64,000 nt of DNA, from assembly GCF_001540865.1 (NCBI RefSeq), contig NC_033633.1, positions 3,304,297-3,368,296 of the forward strand, given 5' to 3'. Made by a program: the position numbers and the translations under genes. Within the stretch, counting starts at the first letter, position 1. Each line of letters begins with the position of its first letter. The DNA is from Ananas comosus. Taxonomy: Eukaryota; Streptophyta; Magnoliopsida; Poales; Bromeliaceae. Below, piece after piece: positions 12,278-23,574 of this stretch. The notes below the pieces were generated by a model. That model did no database searches. It was not told where the DNA came from and saw only the letters and a program-made list of their open reading frames with translations.

Positions 12278-14344
12278 CTCCTCGAACCCCCCTCCTCGGA
12301 TTCTCACCATCGTTGATCCGTTTCTCCCACTAATTGCTTCGTGGGCGGAGCGATTTTGAGTTCTGCGTAGCGGAAATTGGTAAAAGATTGGATTTTTTTT
12401 TTCGCGACTATGTGTTCGATGAAATGCCCAAAAGAGCTCCTTTTCGTTGTATTTGTTGTGAAATTCGGATGTTTGCATTCACGTTGATGGGTTCTGATGC
12501 TGTTAATTCTTTTTTTTTCCAGCAATTTAAGGGTGCCCATTTTGTGTTCCAGTCTAGTTCGTAGCTTCTCTAGCGCGAGTTCCAAAGAATTTGAAATATT
12601 AGAACACTGTTCTCTTATTATAGATTACACTTGTAGAGATTGGTGGTTGTTTCACGTAGTATAAAAAGTGCGAGGTTCTCAGCTCAAATCCTTTTTGAGC
12701 TCTTGGTTTCGTCTAAATTCCGTAAATTTTTAGAGACAAGTAGTTATTTCACAGAATTATGGTATAAGATAAGTAGCATAATTATGGTGCTAGATTAAAC
12801 GTAAATTTCTCTTCTTTACAGAAAAAATTGTTTATCTTGAGGTTCCTGCACCCAATTTTCATCTTTTTTTAAAACTAAAATTTGGATTAGTATTAGTATG
12901 CTTTTTATCAGTCTCTGTTTCTTGGAGGTGTAGCTTTTCTGTTTGTGATGATGTGCCACTTAGAAAAGGTGTTCAGTTGTAACAATAGGTGCACGATTCT
13001 TTTTGGTTGGTTTTGTGTTCTTTTTGCTGTTGTTGCCTTTTCCATTGATTGCCCTACTTGGTTTCATGTGTATATATGTGTAGGCTGCATTTGGTGCTCT
13101 TGGGATTGAATGTGGTGAGAGCAAATGGGTGTCCTCGGGGCGTCTCTTGGCGTTGTATTTTACGCGCTGTTTATATTGTTCGGTAGTTACGAATGCTCGG
13201 CTCATGCTTTAGAGGTGAACAGGAGCGCAGTCCTGTTGGTCGACGCTTCCCCGCACTCAGCACGGCAAATCCCCGAGACTCTGTTTGGTATCTTTTTTGA
13301 GGTGAGCCTTAATATTACAAATAAGCTTAGACACGAGAGATGGCAACAGGACTTTTATTTGTTTCTTTCATGACAATTTGATTGTCAAAACTTGCAGGAG
13401 ATCAATCATGCAGGAGCTGGTGGACTATGGGCAGAACTTGTTAGCAATAGAGGTAAGTTGGTCCCTTCTAATCTTTAATTATCAAATGGAATTTTTGAAG
13501 CTGATAAAGAAATAGTTTCATGTGATAAGTTTTCATCTAATTTACAACAGTCCCATTTGATGATACTTAAAACATATACCACTCGAAATGATGATGTAGA
13601 GATCGTTTATGGATGATTTACACTGAGAAATTTCTGCATTTTTTTGCACAGTAATAGGTGTCTGAACTGCTAGTGATTATTTTGGACAATTTTGTTTGCT
13701 TGCCTAGTGAAAAGTCAGTATGTTGGTATCTATGAATTATATATCTGATTGTACATGGATTCACTGTTTCCTTCATCTTTAATCTCCTTCAGTAAATGAA
13801 TGGATAAAGGCACTCCGGATCTAGAGCTTGATTAGTTGCTTCTGTATCTAAAACTTGTGACAAATTAGCTCGAGAAACCCTTTTGGCGTTTTCGGGCAGA
13901 ACTCTTCTGGCTTTTATCCGCTAGAAATAATTTATATTTGTACAATCGATTTTGTTTATGCCGTTCTTTTTCCTCGTGCACTCCTTTGACAATCGATTTC
14001 ACAGGTTTTGAAGCAGGAGGCACTAATACTCCTTCAAATATCGACCCATGGTCCATCATTGGAAATGAAACCTTCGTTTCAGTTGCAACTGAACGTACAT
14101 CCTGTTTTAGTCGGAACATTGTTGCACTTCGAATGGAAGTACATTGTGACAACAGTGGATCAATTGTTTGTCCGGCTAGAGGTGTTGGAGTATATAACCC
14201 TGGGTTCTGGGGCATGGTAAGTGCTTACTAGTTCTGATGCAATATGAAAGGTAATGTCACAGATGGCTGATCTTTCTTTTAGTGCCTTTTTGGCCTAATT
14301 TCTGAAATGGATATTTTACTCCAAAAGGCAGAAACTCCCAGAAA

Positions 14345-14565
14345 CTAGGCATTTGGCTAACAAAATCAGGAGCTTTTGTTGCTGTGGAAGCTAAGGTGAA
14401 ATTTGGGCCCCCAAAGAAGCTTCAGGTTGAAGTGTTTGCTTCTGCAGCAGAAAAAAGCTGTAGTAGAGGTTATTTGTTTGAAGAAGGTCTTAGTGCTTCT
14501 TCCAACATCTCGACTCAAATATCACTTTTGTAGAAGCTTCTGTTGGGCCAAACATGTTATTACTC
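14345..14565. mobile_element. MITE-like insertion in intron 3
   Basis: The left part reads GCATTTGGCTAACAAAATCA and the right part (reverse-complemented) CATGTTTGGCCCAACAGAAG, a weak terminal inverted repeat around GAAGCTTC-rich text. Similar GCTTCT-rich stretches occupy introns near 18875-19096, 20720-20900 and 21300-21470. Boundaries are approximate. Confidence 0.3.
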
Positions 14566-14683
14566 AAAAATATGGTCATTCTTAATAGCAATTAAGGTTC
14601 TTTAATTTTGTACATCTTGATTTGGTATGTTTGATCCATTTTAGCCATTTAATATCCCAATCTATCATAAAATAGGTATATCT

Positions 14684-14966
14684 TAGTATTACCCAAAAGA
14701 TCAATCTAGTAGGAACCGGACCCTGAAATATATATTAACATCTCTATTCACATATATGATAGATATGAAAGACACGTGGAATTGATAGGTGGGATAGGAG
14801 ATGGAGATTTAACCCATTATATAAGGCAGGAATACAATCATTAAATACTGAAGGTGGGGATTGAATCCACGACCTCACAGAACAAAGGGTTTCAGAATTA
14901 GGTCTGATACCATATTATCCAAAAGATCGATCTAGTAGGGAACAGGACCAGATATATATATTAACA
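14684..14966 (-). mobile_element. TRIM-like element in intron 3 of the GH51 gene
   Basis: Two about 55-bp direct repeats (14684-14740 and 14911-14966) share CAAAAGATC.ATCTAGTAGG and end ATATATATTAACA. On the minus strand the right-hand copy is followed by TATGGTATCAGACC, which looks like a tRNA-Met primer-binding site next to a terminal repeat. Very small for a TRIM, with no target duplication read. Confidence 0.4.
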
Positions 14967-17900
14967 CAGTATAGAATAAATATAATCTTTTTGACTATTG
15001 CCTCGTTTTTTTATTTTTTAGTTTTTATGCCATTGAGTTGCTCATTTCCACAGACTTTTGATTACTTTCTCCATTGAAAATTGCAGAATATAGAAGAAGG
15101 GAAGAGTTATAAAGTGGTATTGCATGTTAAATCAACTGGATCGGTGAACTTAACGGTTTCACTAACAAACTCAAATGGATTTGACCTGGCATCTTCTAAT
15201 GTGATGTGAGTGTATTTTCAATATTTTGAACATATTAATGATATGGTTAGTGATCCCATATATATTGAATGTTTTACATTTTCTGCAGAGCTTCTGCTGC
15301 AGATGTGTCAAATTGGACAAAGGTGGAGCTTCAATTGGACTCGACAGGAACAGATGTAAACTCAACATTTCAATTAAGAACTACCAACCAAGGGGTTATA
15401 TGGTTCGATCAACTGTCAGTCATGCCCTTGGACACTTACAAGGTATGGTAGGATCAAGTTGGGAAGATTCGGAATACTTTTATGAAAAGTACAGGAAGTA
15501 AAAATTGTTACGTTTGATCAGCCAAGAAATGTTTGCTTAAAAAATGGAAGTTGATGCTAAGTGCTATACATATAGAATATGAGAGTGTATGCAAACCTGT
15601 TCATTTTTAATTACTTTTGATGTTTGTTGATGGATGTTCTGGTCTGTACCTTTATCTAACTCACATGTTTGAAAAAATCCTGCTCTTGTGGCAGTGAATA
15701 CCGAGATCGTTCTTACCATCTTGGACTTGATCCAAGGAGTCAGTTTATTGGTCTTTGGATCAAAATTTATGTCCCCAGAAAATTCTTGTCACTTCATTTT
15801 TTAGGTGCATGTAAAGGCTATAAATGGCAGCAGGCGCAGTCGATGAGGAAGCATCCAGCCGATGCTTCTCCATCAGTGATTCTCACGTCCATATATAGCA
15901 TATGAGAGTAGCTCCAATGTGCTTCTGGATTTTTTGGAGCCTCTAAATTGTCAAAGCAGGGCTTAAATGTTTGGTCCCTTGATTGTTTTTGTTTTGGAAT
16001 TTCTTTTGTCTTGTGTGAACTTTGATGTTTGTTTGATATGGAAGGGATCTGCCTTATGCAGCAAATTAATCTCTTTCTTGGAGCTTTAATAACATGAGTG
16101 ATGTTTTATCATTATTGTCATAAATCTTTAATGATTTACTAATTGGTGTTTTATCTCTACAGGGACATGGTTTCCGCAAGGGACTTTTTTCCATGCTTGC
16201 TGATTTGAAACCTCGGTTTATAAGATTTCCTGGTATGATGTAATTCTTCTTCTTCACAAACAGAAAAACAACTGCAAAGCCTTCTCAAGAATATGCGCTC
16301 TTAGGTTATGGTTGATAGCGCACAAAATTAACATACACTAACATCTCGCCAGATTTGATTGTCCATCGCTCAATTAATTACTAATCAGTATTACATGTAC
16401 TTATCCAAATCGGATGCTAAATTACACGGACTTGCTGTTATCTATTGACTATAACCCTTGAAGTAAAAAACCATTAAGGTCTTGTTTGGATGCATGAATA
16501 TCTTGTTTGGTATACCTCATTTACTTAAGAAATTTGTACAGTTGATTGATAAGGAGTGTGATCAAATGTTAAGAATGAAATGCCATATTCAGTTTTCAAA
16601 TTATTTTTTCGGAATAAGATAAATCACCTCGTGGATGAAATATGCTATCCTACCAAATTATGTATAGAAAGATTTTTTTGAAGAAGAAAAAATTGAACTC
16701 CTTAGAACTAGAAAATTCTCATACATAATAAGCTATTCTTAGATAACATGTGTCGACAAATACGGCCTAAAGGAAACCTCAACAACATAAATACCATAGT
16801 CATATAGTGGCTGTAGCATAGCTATGGCTTTGTACTGTATACATCATAGATGTAAATTGAATGACAGAAATTATATCATCAATATAAAAGCATGCTTTAG
16901 ATGAATAATTGCAGAAGAAAAGGTTAAGAGGGTACAATGAAATTCTATTTTCATTCTCTAGGTTGATCAACTGGTAAATTATTACTTTTAAGGTTATTTA
17001 CAGAGGCCTTTGAAGAGAAGAAGAGTGATTTGCATATGGTTATTTGCTTGGAGAAGCACTAAGATTGTTCGTAAGGCATTGATCAGTTGTGCCTGAGCAA
17101 ACAAGTGAACGTTCTGTTTTTACATAGATTTGATAAGCATGTAAAGTAGTGTCACAAGTTGTGTTATACTGTTATTCGAAACCGAATTTATAAAATCAGT
17201 AAAAATGAAAAACAATAACTAGTGGTCACTCAAAAATGCCAAAAGACGCTTGCTTCCATAGATTGACTGTTAGGTATTAGTTGCCTAGTGGCTAAATCAG
17301 GTAAATCTCCTGATGTGGTGTCCAATAATTGTCTATACCTTAGTTTACCGGGGGAGTGTAGGGATAAGAGATCTCCATTGCTCTGTACTTCAAAAGTTTA
17401 ACAAGTTAGAAACAACACATTCATAAATCAGCATACCGGCTACCTGAGATGAGAATACTTAGATGGATACAGTAATGCATGTGACTGAAGCTCTCCCATA
17501 CTTACTGTACATATGATTTGTGAGTTTTATATGGAAAACTAATGGGCCTAGAATCTTTGCATTTCTAGGTGGTTGTTTTGTGGAAGATGATTGGCTGCGA
17601 AATGCATTCAGGTAGAAGGCCACAGTCGGACCATGGGAAGAGAGGCCTGGGCACTTTGGTGATGTTTGAATGTATTGGACCGATGATGGGCTTGGCTATT
17701 TTGAGTTTCTTCAGGTAAAATTAATGGTCATATAAATTTCACTTATTACTTTTCTGCTGTTTTAGTATATCGCCGTGCACCTCAATGAATTTCTCTCATG
17801 TTTTGCATCTTTGATGAGTAATTGCAGCTTGCTGAAGTTCTAGGTGCTGCGCCAGTATGGGTGGTCAACAATGGTAATTTCTTATTTATGATTTACACAG

Positions 17901-18032
17901 TACGACAGTGACATCTATTTCCTATTTAAAAAAAAAAAATGACGTCGGTATTTTTTTTCTCCCCTCTATTTTGTTCCAGGGATCAGCCACAATGACCAAG
18001 TTGATACCACCGATGCCTTACCTTTTGTACAG

Positions 18033-18559
18033 GCATGTATTAATAAGTTTCCATTACTTTTTTATCCTCCTGATGCATATGAATATAATAAACTTAAAAA
18101 ACAAATTGCAGCATCTTTCCCACACTTTATGGTGTAACATAGATGAAGACATGAGAAAGGAAATTTTTTTCAAAAATACAGTTGTTTCTTCTCTTTTTTT
18201 TCTCTTTCTTTATCCTTTAACGAGAGACGGGGAGTAGCAAGCACGTAATATTTTTCATCGGTTATCTGCTTAGCGAATTGGGTTTGAGCCTTACCAATAA
18301 ATTTTAGATCAACTCCCTAAATTTTTATCAACTGCTTCTGTGTTTCTCTCTGTCCCTATCTTAGGCATACTGGCAACATTACTTGAGCGATTTGGATTAC
18401 TCATTTTACTCTAGTCTGCTCATTTTACTACAGATAGGTGCTCATGAGATCTTTACTTTTTTCTTGGCTTCTATTATAGAACATAAATAACTTGATCTTC
18501 TGGCACATTGACATTCCTCGAGTATGAGAATAACAGTTCCATATTTTTTTTGGTTTCAG
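18033..18559 (+). other. GC-AG intron in the GH51 gene
   Basis: Exon 9 ends CCTTTTGTACAG and the intron begins GCATGT. The next exon starts after TTGGTTTCAG with GAAATTCTAGAT. Only this junction joins the family-conserved PFVQ to EILDSIEFARG in phase, so the GC donor is well supported. Confidence 0.8.
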
Positions 18560-21500
18560 GAAATTCTAGATAGTATCGAGTTTGCAAGGGGAAGCTCCAA
18601 CTCAACATGGGGTTCTGTTAGAGCGGCAATGGGCCATCCTGATCCATTCGACCTGAAGTACGTGGCAATTGGGAATGAAGATTGCGGGAAGAAAAACTAT
18701 CTAGGTAAATTTAGCAACTCTTTTACTGCCTAGGTAGCTGTTTTGCAAAGCTATACATCTCTTTTGTTTGATCCCTTAGAGAGAAAAAGAAAATTTATCA
18801 TAATAGGATATCATGCTGACAAAGGAATGTCTGATGATTAATTCGATTTGAATGGAAAGGAAAGCAATCTTAATGCCTGTTTGATCCTGCTTCTACCGTC
18901 AGCTGCAGCCACCTCTAGAAGAGTGTTTGGCAAACAAAAAAGTGTGGAGCTTCTGTTGTATGCGAAGAGAAATTGAGATTCTGTATGAGAGAGAGAAGCT
19001 ACTAGAGAAGTTTTAATATTATGATTCTCCTAGTAGAACTACTTAATCATCAAATCATAAAATAGCACTCAATCTACAGCAGAAACAGGCCCTTAGGTCT
19101 GTGGCTACAAATTGCATTTGAGAAAATGTCTTTCAAATAGTGAGACTATTAGATATTATTTTGGTACTAGGGGGCTACAAAGTAATGATATTAAAAGTTT
19201 GTTTCTACATCTGTGGCTTCTGCTGTGTCTTAATTAGTAATAGCTTTTGAATTAAACATAAGATAGAACAACAAGAACAACTAAAGCCTTAATCCCACCC
19301 ACCTATTGAACTAAATGTGAGATCCCACAAATTATTTTCTTCGATTCTTTTCCAGTTCAATCATATTCCAGCATCCAATTCTTTTGTTCTTTTCAGAAGA
19401 ACTATGAAATAGTTTTCATCAAATTTCTATATTCTTTTGCGGCTGGAGCAATATTTGGCTGACATATCTTCTCTCTTGTTCTTGACAGGGAACTATCTCA
19501 AGTTCTACCAGGGAATAAAAGATGCTTATCCAGATATTAAACTTATTTCAAATTGTGATGGCTCCTCTAGACCTCTTAATCATCCTGCTGATTTGTATGA
19601 TTTCCATGTAAGCATATTAATCTGCTTCCTAATCAAGTTTGTATTCTTATTTTGTCCAATTTAGATTAAATTTTGTACAGCTTTTGACAATTTGAGATAA
19701 TTCTGACACTTTTTCTTTACACAGGTTTATACTTCAGCTAACAATTTGTTTTCAATGAATACTCAATTCGACCGCACGGCACGTGCTGGTCCGAAGGTAG
19801 ATGTTTAATTGCCAGTTATTTCTTTCCTACACACAAATCGATGCTTGATGATTCTTTTGTTCAGAGATGATAAGTATCTCAGCAATTATTAACTTTTTGA
19901 TGGTGTAATTCCAGGCTTTTGTCAGCGAGTATGCTGTGACTGGATCAGATGCTGGCACTGGAAGCCTTTTAGCTTCATTAGCAGAAGCTGCTTTTCTCAT
20001 GGGACTAGAGAAAAATAGGTTTGTTTAAGTTTTTCCTTATCATCTCCCTTAATCAAGCTGTGTAATATTTACTGGATAAATTGAGGTTAAAAGCAAAATT
20101 GATGACATAATAGAGTTCAAGTTGATCATAAACTAATGGCATCTAGTGACCGACGAAGCACAACATTTCAGTTTTTTGATCCATGTTGGCTGATATTTGT
20201 TTCTGTTTGTGCTTCGCATGCAGTGATGTTGTTGAAATGGCAAGCTATGCACCACTTTTTGTGAATGTCAATGATCGCAGGTGATAAGTTTTATTCTTTC
20301 CTTTAGCTCCTTATCCTACAATTGTAGCAACTTTGGATGCTAAGATTAAAACCAACTGTCATGAATTGCAAAATCAGGTGGAACCCAGATGCTATCGTCT
20401 TTAACTCGTGGCAACAGTATGGAACTCCTAGCTACTGGATGCAACAATTTTTCAAGGAATCAAGCGGCGCAACTTTGAATCCAACTACCATTCAAGCTAA
20501 CTTCTCTGGCTGGCTGGTTGCATCTGCAGTTACTTGGCAGAGCTCTGAAGATAACAACAGTTACCTAAAGATAAAGGTAAGCTATTTACTATAGGATCAC
20601 GATAAAGGTAAACTATTCACCTCAGGATCACTTATAAGGCCTACTATGTTAATGCTTTCTCCAAACTCAACAATATTTGTGCTTTTAGGCTCCAAGAATA
20701 AAAAACAAAAAAAAAAAAGGGTGCTTTAGAGCTCCACTCTGATGCTTCAAATGGCAGTGGGAAACCTTCCACCAGAGAAGCATCTGGATGTTTCTTTCAT
20801 GGAGGTTCTACTGCCATTGTGGCATCGGGGTAGAACTTCTGGATTTTTTTGAATTTAGATCAAGAAAGGGGTTGCATTTGGAGAAAGCATTCCCAAACTA
20901 GGCCTGAAGTCTGAATGTAATGCATGCTTCTTTCACTTCTCTTAATCTGCATTTCTGAAGTATAAAATGCTCAATTTTTTGTTTTATGATTTTTTTTGCA
21001 GATTGTTAACTTTGGGAGTGATACCGTAAATCTAAAGATCTCTGTATCTGGATTGCAACAATCTGTCAATTCGGTGGGTTCATCACAGACTGTTCTCACC
21101 TCGAGCAATGTGATGGATGAAAATTCTTTCGACCACCCAAACAAGGTATATTTCCAGCTTCTATACATTATACAGTAGGCGAATTTGTAGAAAGAACAAT
21201 CAAAGAAATTCTTGAAAAGTGGCACATATTTTTGTGATCTCTAATTTATCATGAATCTTGCAGCTTGCTTGGCCTGATTATAGAGCTTTTACAAAACTAC
21301 TGTTTGAGTAAAACTGTTTGAAACTATACTATTAACTTTTCTCATTAAATTGAAGTCCAAAACAAAAACAGAAGCTTTGAATTGGAGCTTTGGCTTTTGA
21401 GAAATAGAAGCTCATTTCAACTTTTCGTTCGTAGTGGAAGTCATTTTGTTTTGTCAAAATCTTGATGGAGTGCTTCTTGGGTACAAAAACTGTTTCAAAA

Positions 21501-21699
21501 GCAACGAAAATGGAATTAACATACATGTTTTGTATTTGTGATTGTGTAATGCTATTATTTTTTATGCAAAATGTAGGTCGTGCCCGCGCAAAGCGCGCTA
21601 TCAAATGCAGGTACAGATATGGATGTTGTACTCTCCCCACATTCATTCTCCTCCTTCGACCTCGCGCTTGCTCAATCGGAATTAATATCCGCAATTTAA

Positions 21700-22593
21700 A
21701 ACTAATGAAGAAGCACATAATGGTAATGGAATGGCCATAGGGGAAAAAAAGCTTGGAATCATTGGGTTGTTTATAAGGGCCACTTTGTTCCATGTAAGGC
21801 GAGGGATGCGCTAATTATGTAAATTTGAATGGATAATCACTCAATAATAAAAAGTCTATTTATTGAAATTATGATTAATCCTGTTGCTTATCTCTGCACT
21901 TATTGTATCACTTTTATTTGAAGTTTAGCCACTGATTCTCATCTCGTTTCGTCTTGTTCGCCGTCAGTAAATTTTTTTTTGTTAAATACAAATTTTTTTT
22001 GCTCAGGGAGGACTGCCTAACCTGCGATTGCTTTTAAAAGTGCTTAATGTACACTCCATCATAGGATGTACATCTTACATTCTAAGAACATGAGGATTTA
22101 CCAAGACTTTTTTAGGGTTTTAGGTAAAAAAAAAAAAAAAAAATGAAAAGACAAGGCTAGGACGTATATTTTACTTCCTATTATAGGAGTATAGTATATG
22201 AATAGCATTCCTCTTTTAGGAAAATACTATTTATACATTCATTATAGGTGTTGTACATCTTACAACTTTGACTTAAAGGATTAATATAACTCCTATTAGA
22301 GTTTTAGTTAAAAAAAAAACAGAAAAAAAGGAGAGATAAAATAAGTGAGTTCATATGGACCACAAAAGGTCTATGGATATAAGTTTTACACCCAAGTGTA
22401 AGAAGTATGAATAGTATTGCTCTAAAATTTGTGTGAGAGATTGGGATTGAAGGGCGAAATGTTTGCCATTTTTTGCCTAAGTGTTTGTTTGACAACAACA
22501 AAAAAATCTTGCAGTACTTTTTTTTTTTCTTTTACATTTTTAAGTTCTTTAAAACGGCATTGCTGGTATCATTGCTAACCAACAGCGCACCAA

Positions 22594-22638
<45 letters not shown>

Positions 22639-22748
22639 NACTTTTGCACTGTTAAACTCCTTTCTAAGCCTTCTCTTAAGGGTTATTTTTTTTTTTATTT
22701 TTTTTTATTTTTTCATTTTTTTTCAAGACTCCCTTTCATCTTTTTCAA

Positions 22749-22802
<54 letters not shown>

Positions 22803-23570
22803 CCACCTTACAGTGAGAAGTAAAAAAAATTACAGTGATACCAAATGAGGCCCGTGTTTTTTGAATTTGAGTTCTTTTCATAAGCTACATCTAGCCCTGA
22901 TCAGCTCCGAATAAGCCGATAAATGAAAGCCAAAAACACAACAAAAAAAAAAAAAAAACCATCCTAAAATCGAGGGAAGGTGGAAGATCCCTCCCCCCAC
23001 CCTAAAACTGCTGCTCGATCTGAAGCACGTTAAAGCGATGCAATAAACAAACGTCGCTCACATATTAGCTCTCCAACGTTTAACAAGATACATCATACAT
23101 CAAGCATACTAACCACAAATAATCTTTGCACTAAATTTTAAAATTTTCTGCATAGCAACAGCTATTCCCTGCTCCTTTCTTAGCCTCTCCTAGTATATAT
23201 ATATATATGATTCAAAGCTGTGAATAAAGTCACCGCAAATACTGTGCAAGCTCCGATAAGGGGATGATCGTCAACATGCCTTCAAATCACCTACACCTGA
23301 CGAACAAAGAAACCAACATAAACTCTCGAAAGAAAACCAACAGAAGCATTCCTCGATTATTCACCGACAGAATCACATTTTTATTTGCATGGCGAAGGTA
23401 ATTGTTTCTTGGTTTAGTCCCATTACATGGAAGATAAGCTGTGCAGATATTTTTACCTCTACAAGTTCTCTCAAAACCTTGATTAACAAGTCAAAAAGGA
23501 TACAAGAGAATATGGAATAAGGAATTGATGGAGCCATGCAAATAATCACTGCATTTAGAAGATATAGTTT
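21700..23570. other. Convergent intergenic region with homopolymers and an N gap
   Basis: It contains the presumed 3' UTR of the GH51 gene (CAATAATAAAAAG near 21841), MITE-like text at 22040-22440, an A-run broken by one N at 22639, a second A-run at about 22756-22800, and the presumed ALADIN 3' UTR beyond 23300. The A-runs are likely assembly trouble spots. No other gene was seen. Confidence 0.6.
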
Positions 23571-23574
23571 TACC

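Larger units (their letters stand above)
13125..21699 (+). pseudogene. Alpha-L-arabinofuranosidase (GH51, ASD1-like), two nonsense codons
   Basis: Plant GH51 enzymes release arabinose from cell-wall arabinoxylan and arabinan. I read 17 coding exons, all in phase: 13125-13301, 13398-13452, 14005-14216, 15087-15205, 15289-15442, 16163-16232, 17569-17714, 17828-17873, 17980-18032, 18560-18704, 19489-19607, 19725-19796, 19915-20018, 20224-20280, 20378-20576, 21002-21145, 21577-21699 (664 codon positions, normal family length). The N-terminus (MGVLGASLGVVFYALFILFG) is a secretory signal. Residues about 70-235 form the CBM-like module, then the catalytic barrel and a C-terminal beta-sandwich. The acid/base Glu is in YVAIGNEDCG (position 384) and the nucleophile in AFVSEYAV (461). 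Exon 7 reads FVEDDWLRNAFR-stop-KATVGPWEERPGHFGDV-stop-MYWTDDG: TAG at 17613-17615 and TGA at 17667-17669 where the family has Trp. The product would stop at 277 aa, before either catalytic residue. Intron 9 starts GC. Nothing else is broken, so inactivation is recent or the stops are sequence errors. Confidence 0.9.

Noticed and set aside
12304..12585. Short frames on both strands before the GH51 start
   Set aside because: They lie in the presumed 5' UTR and 5'-UTR intron, with no family resemblance.
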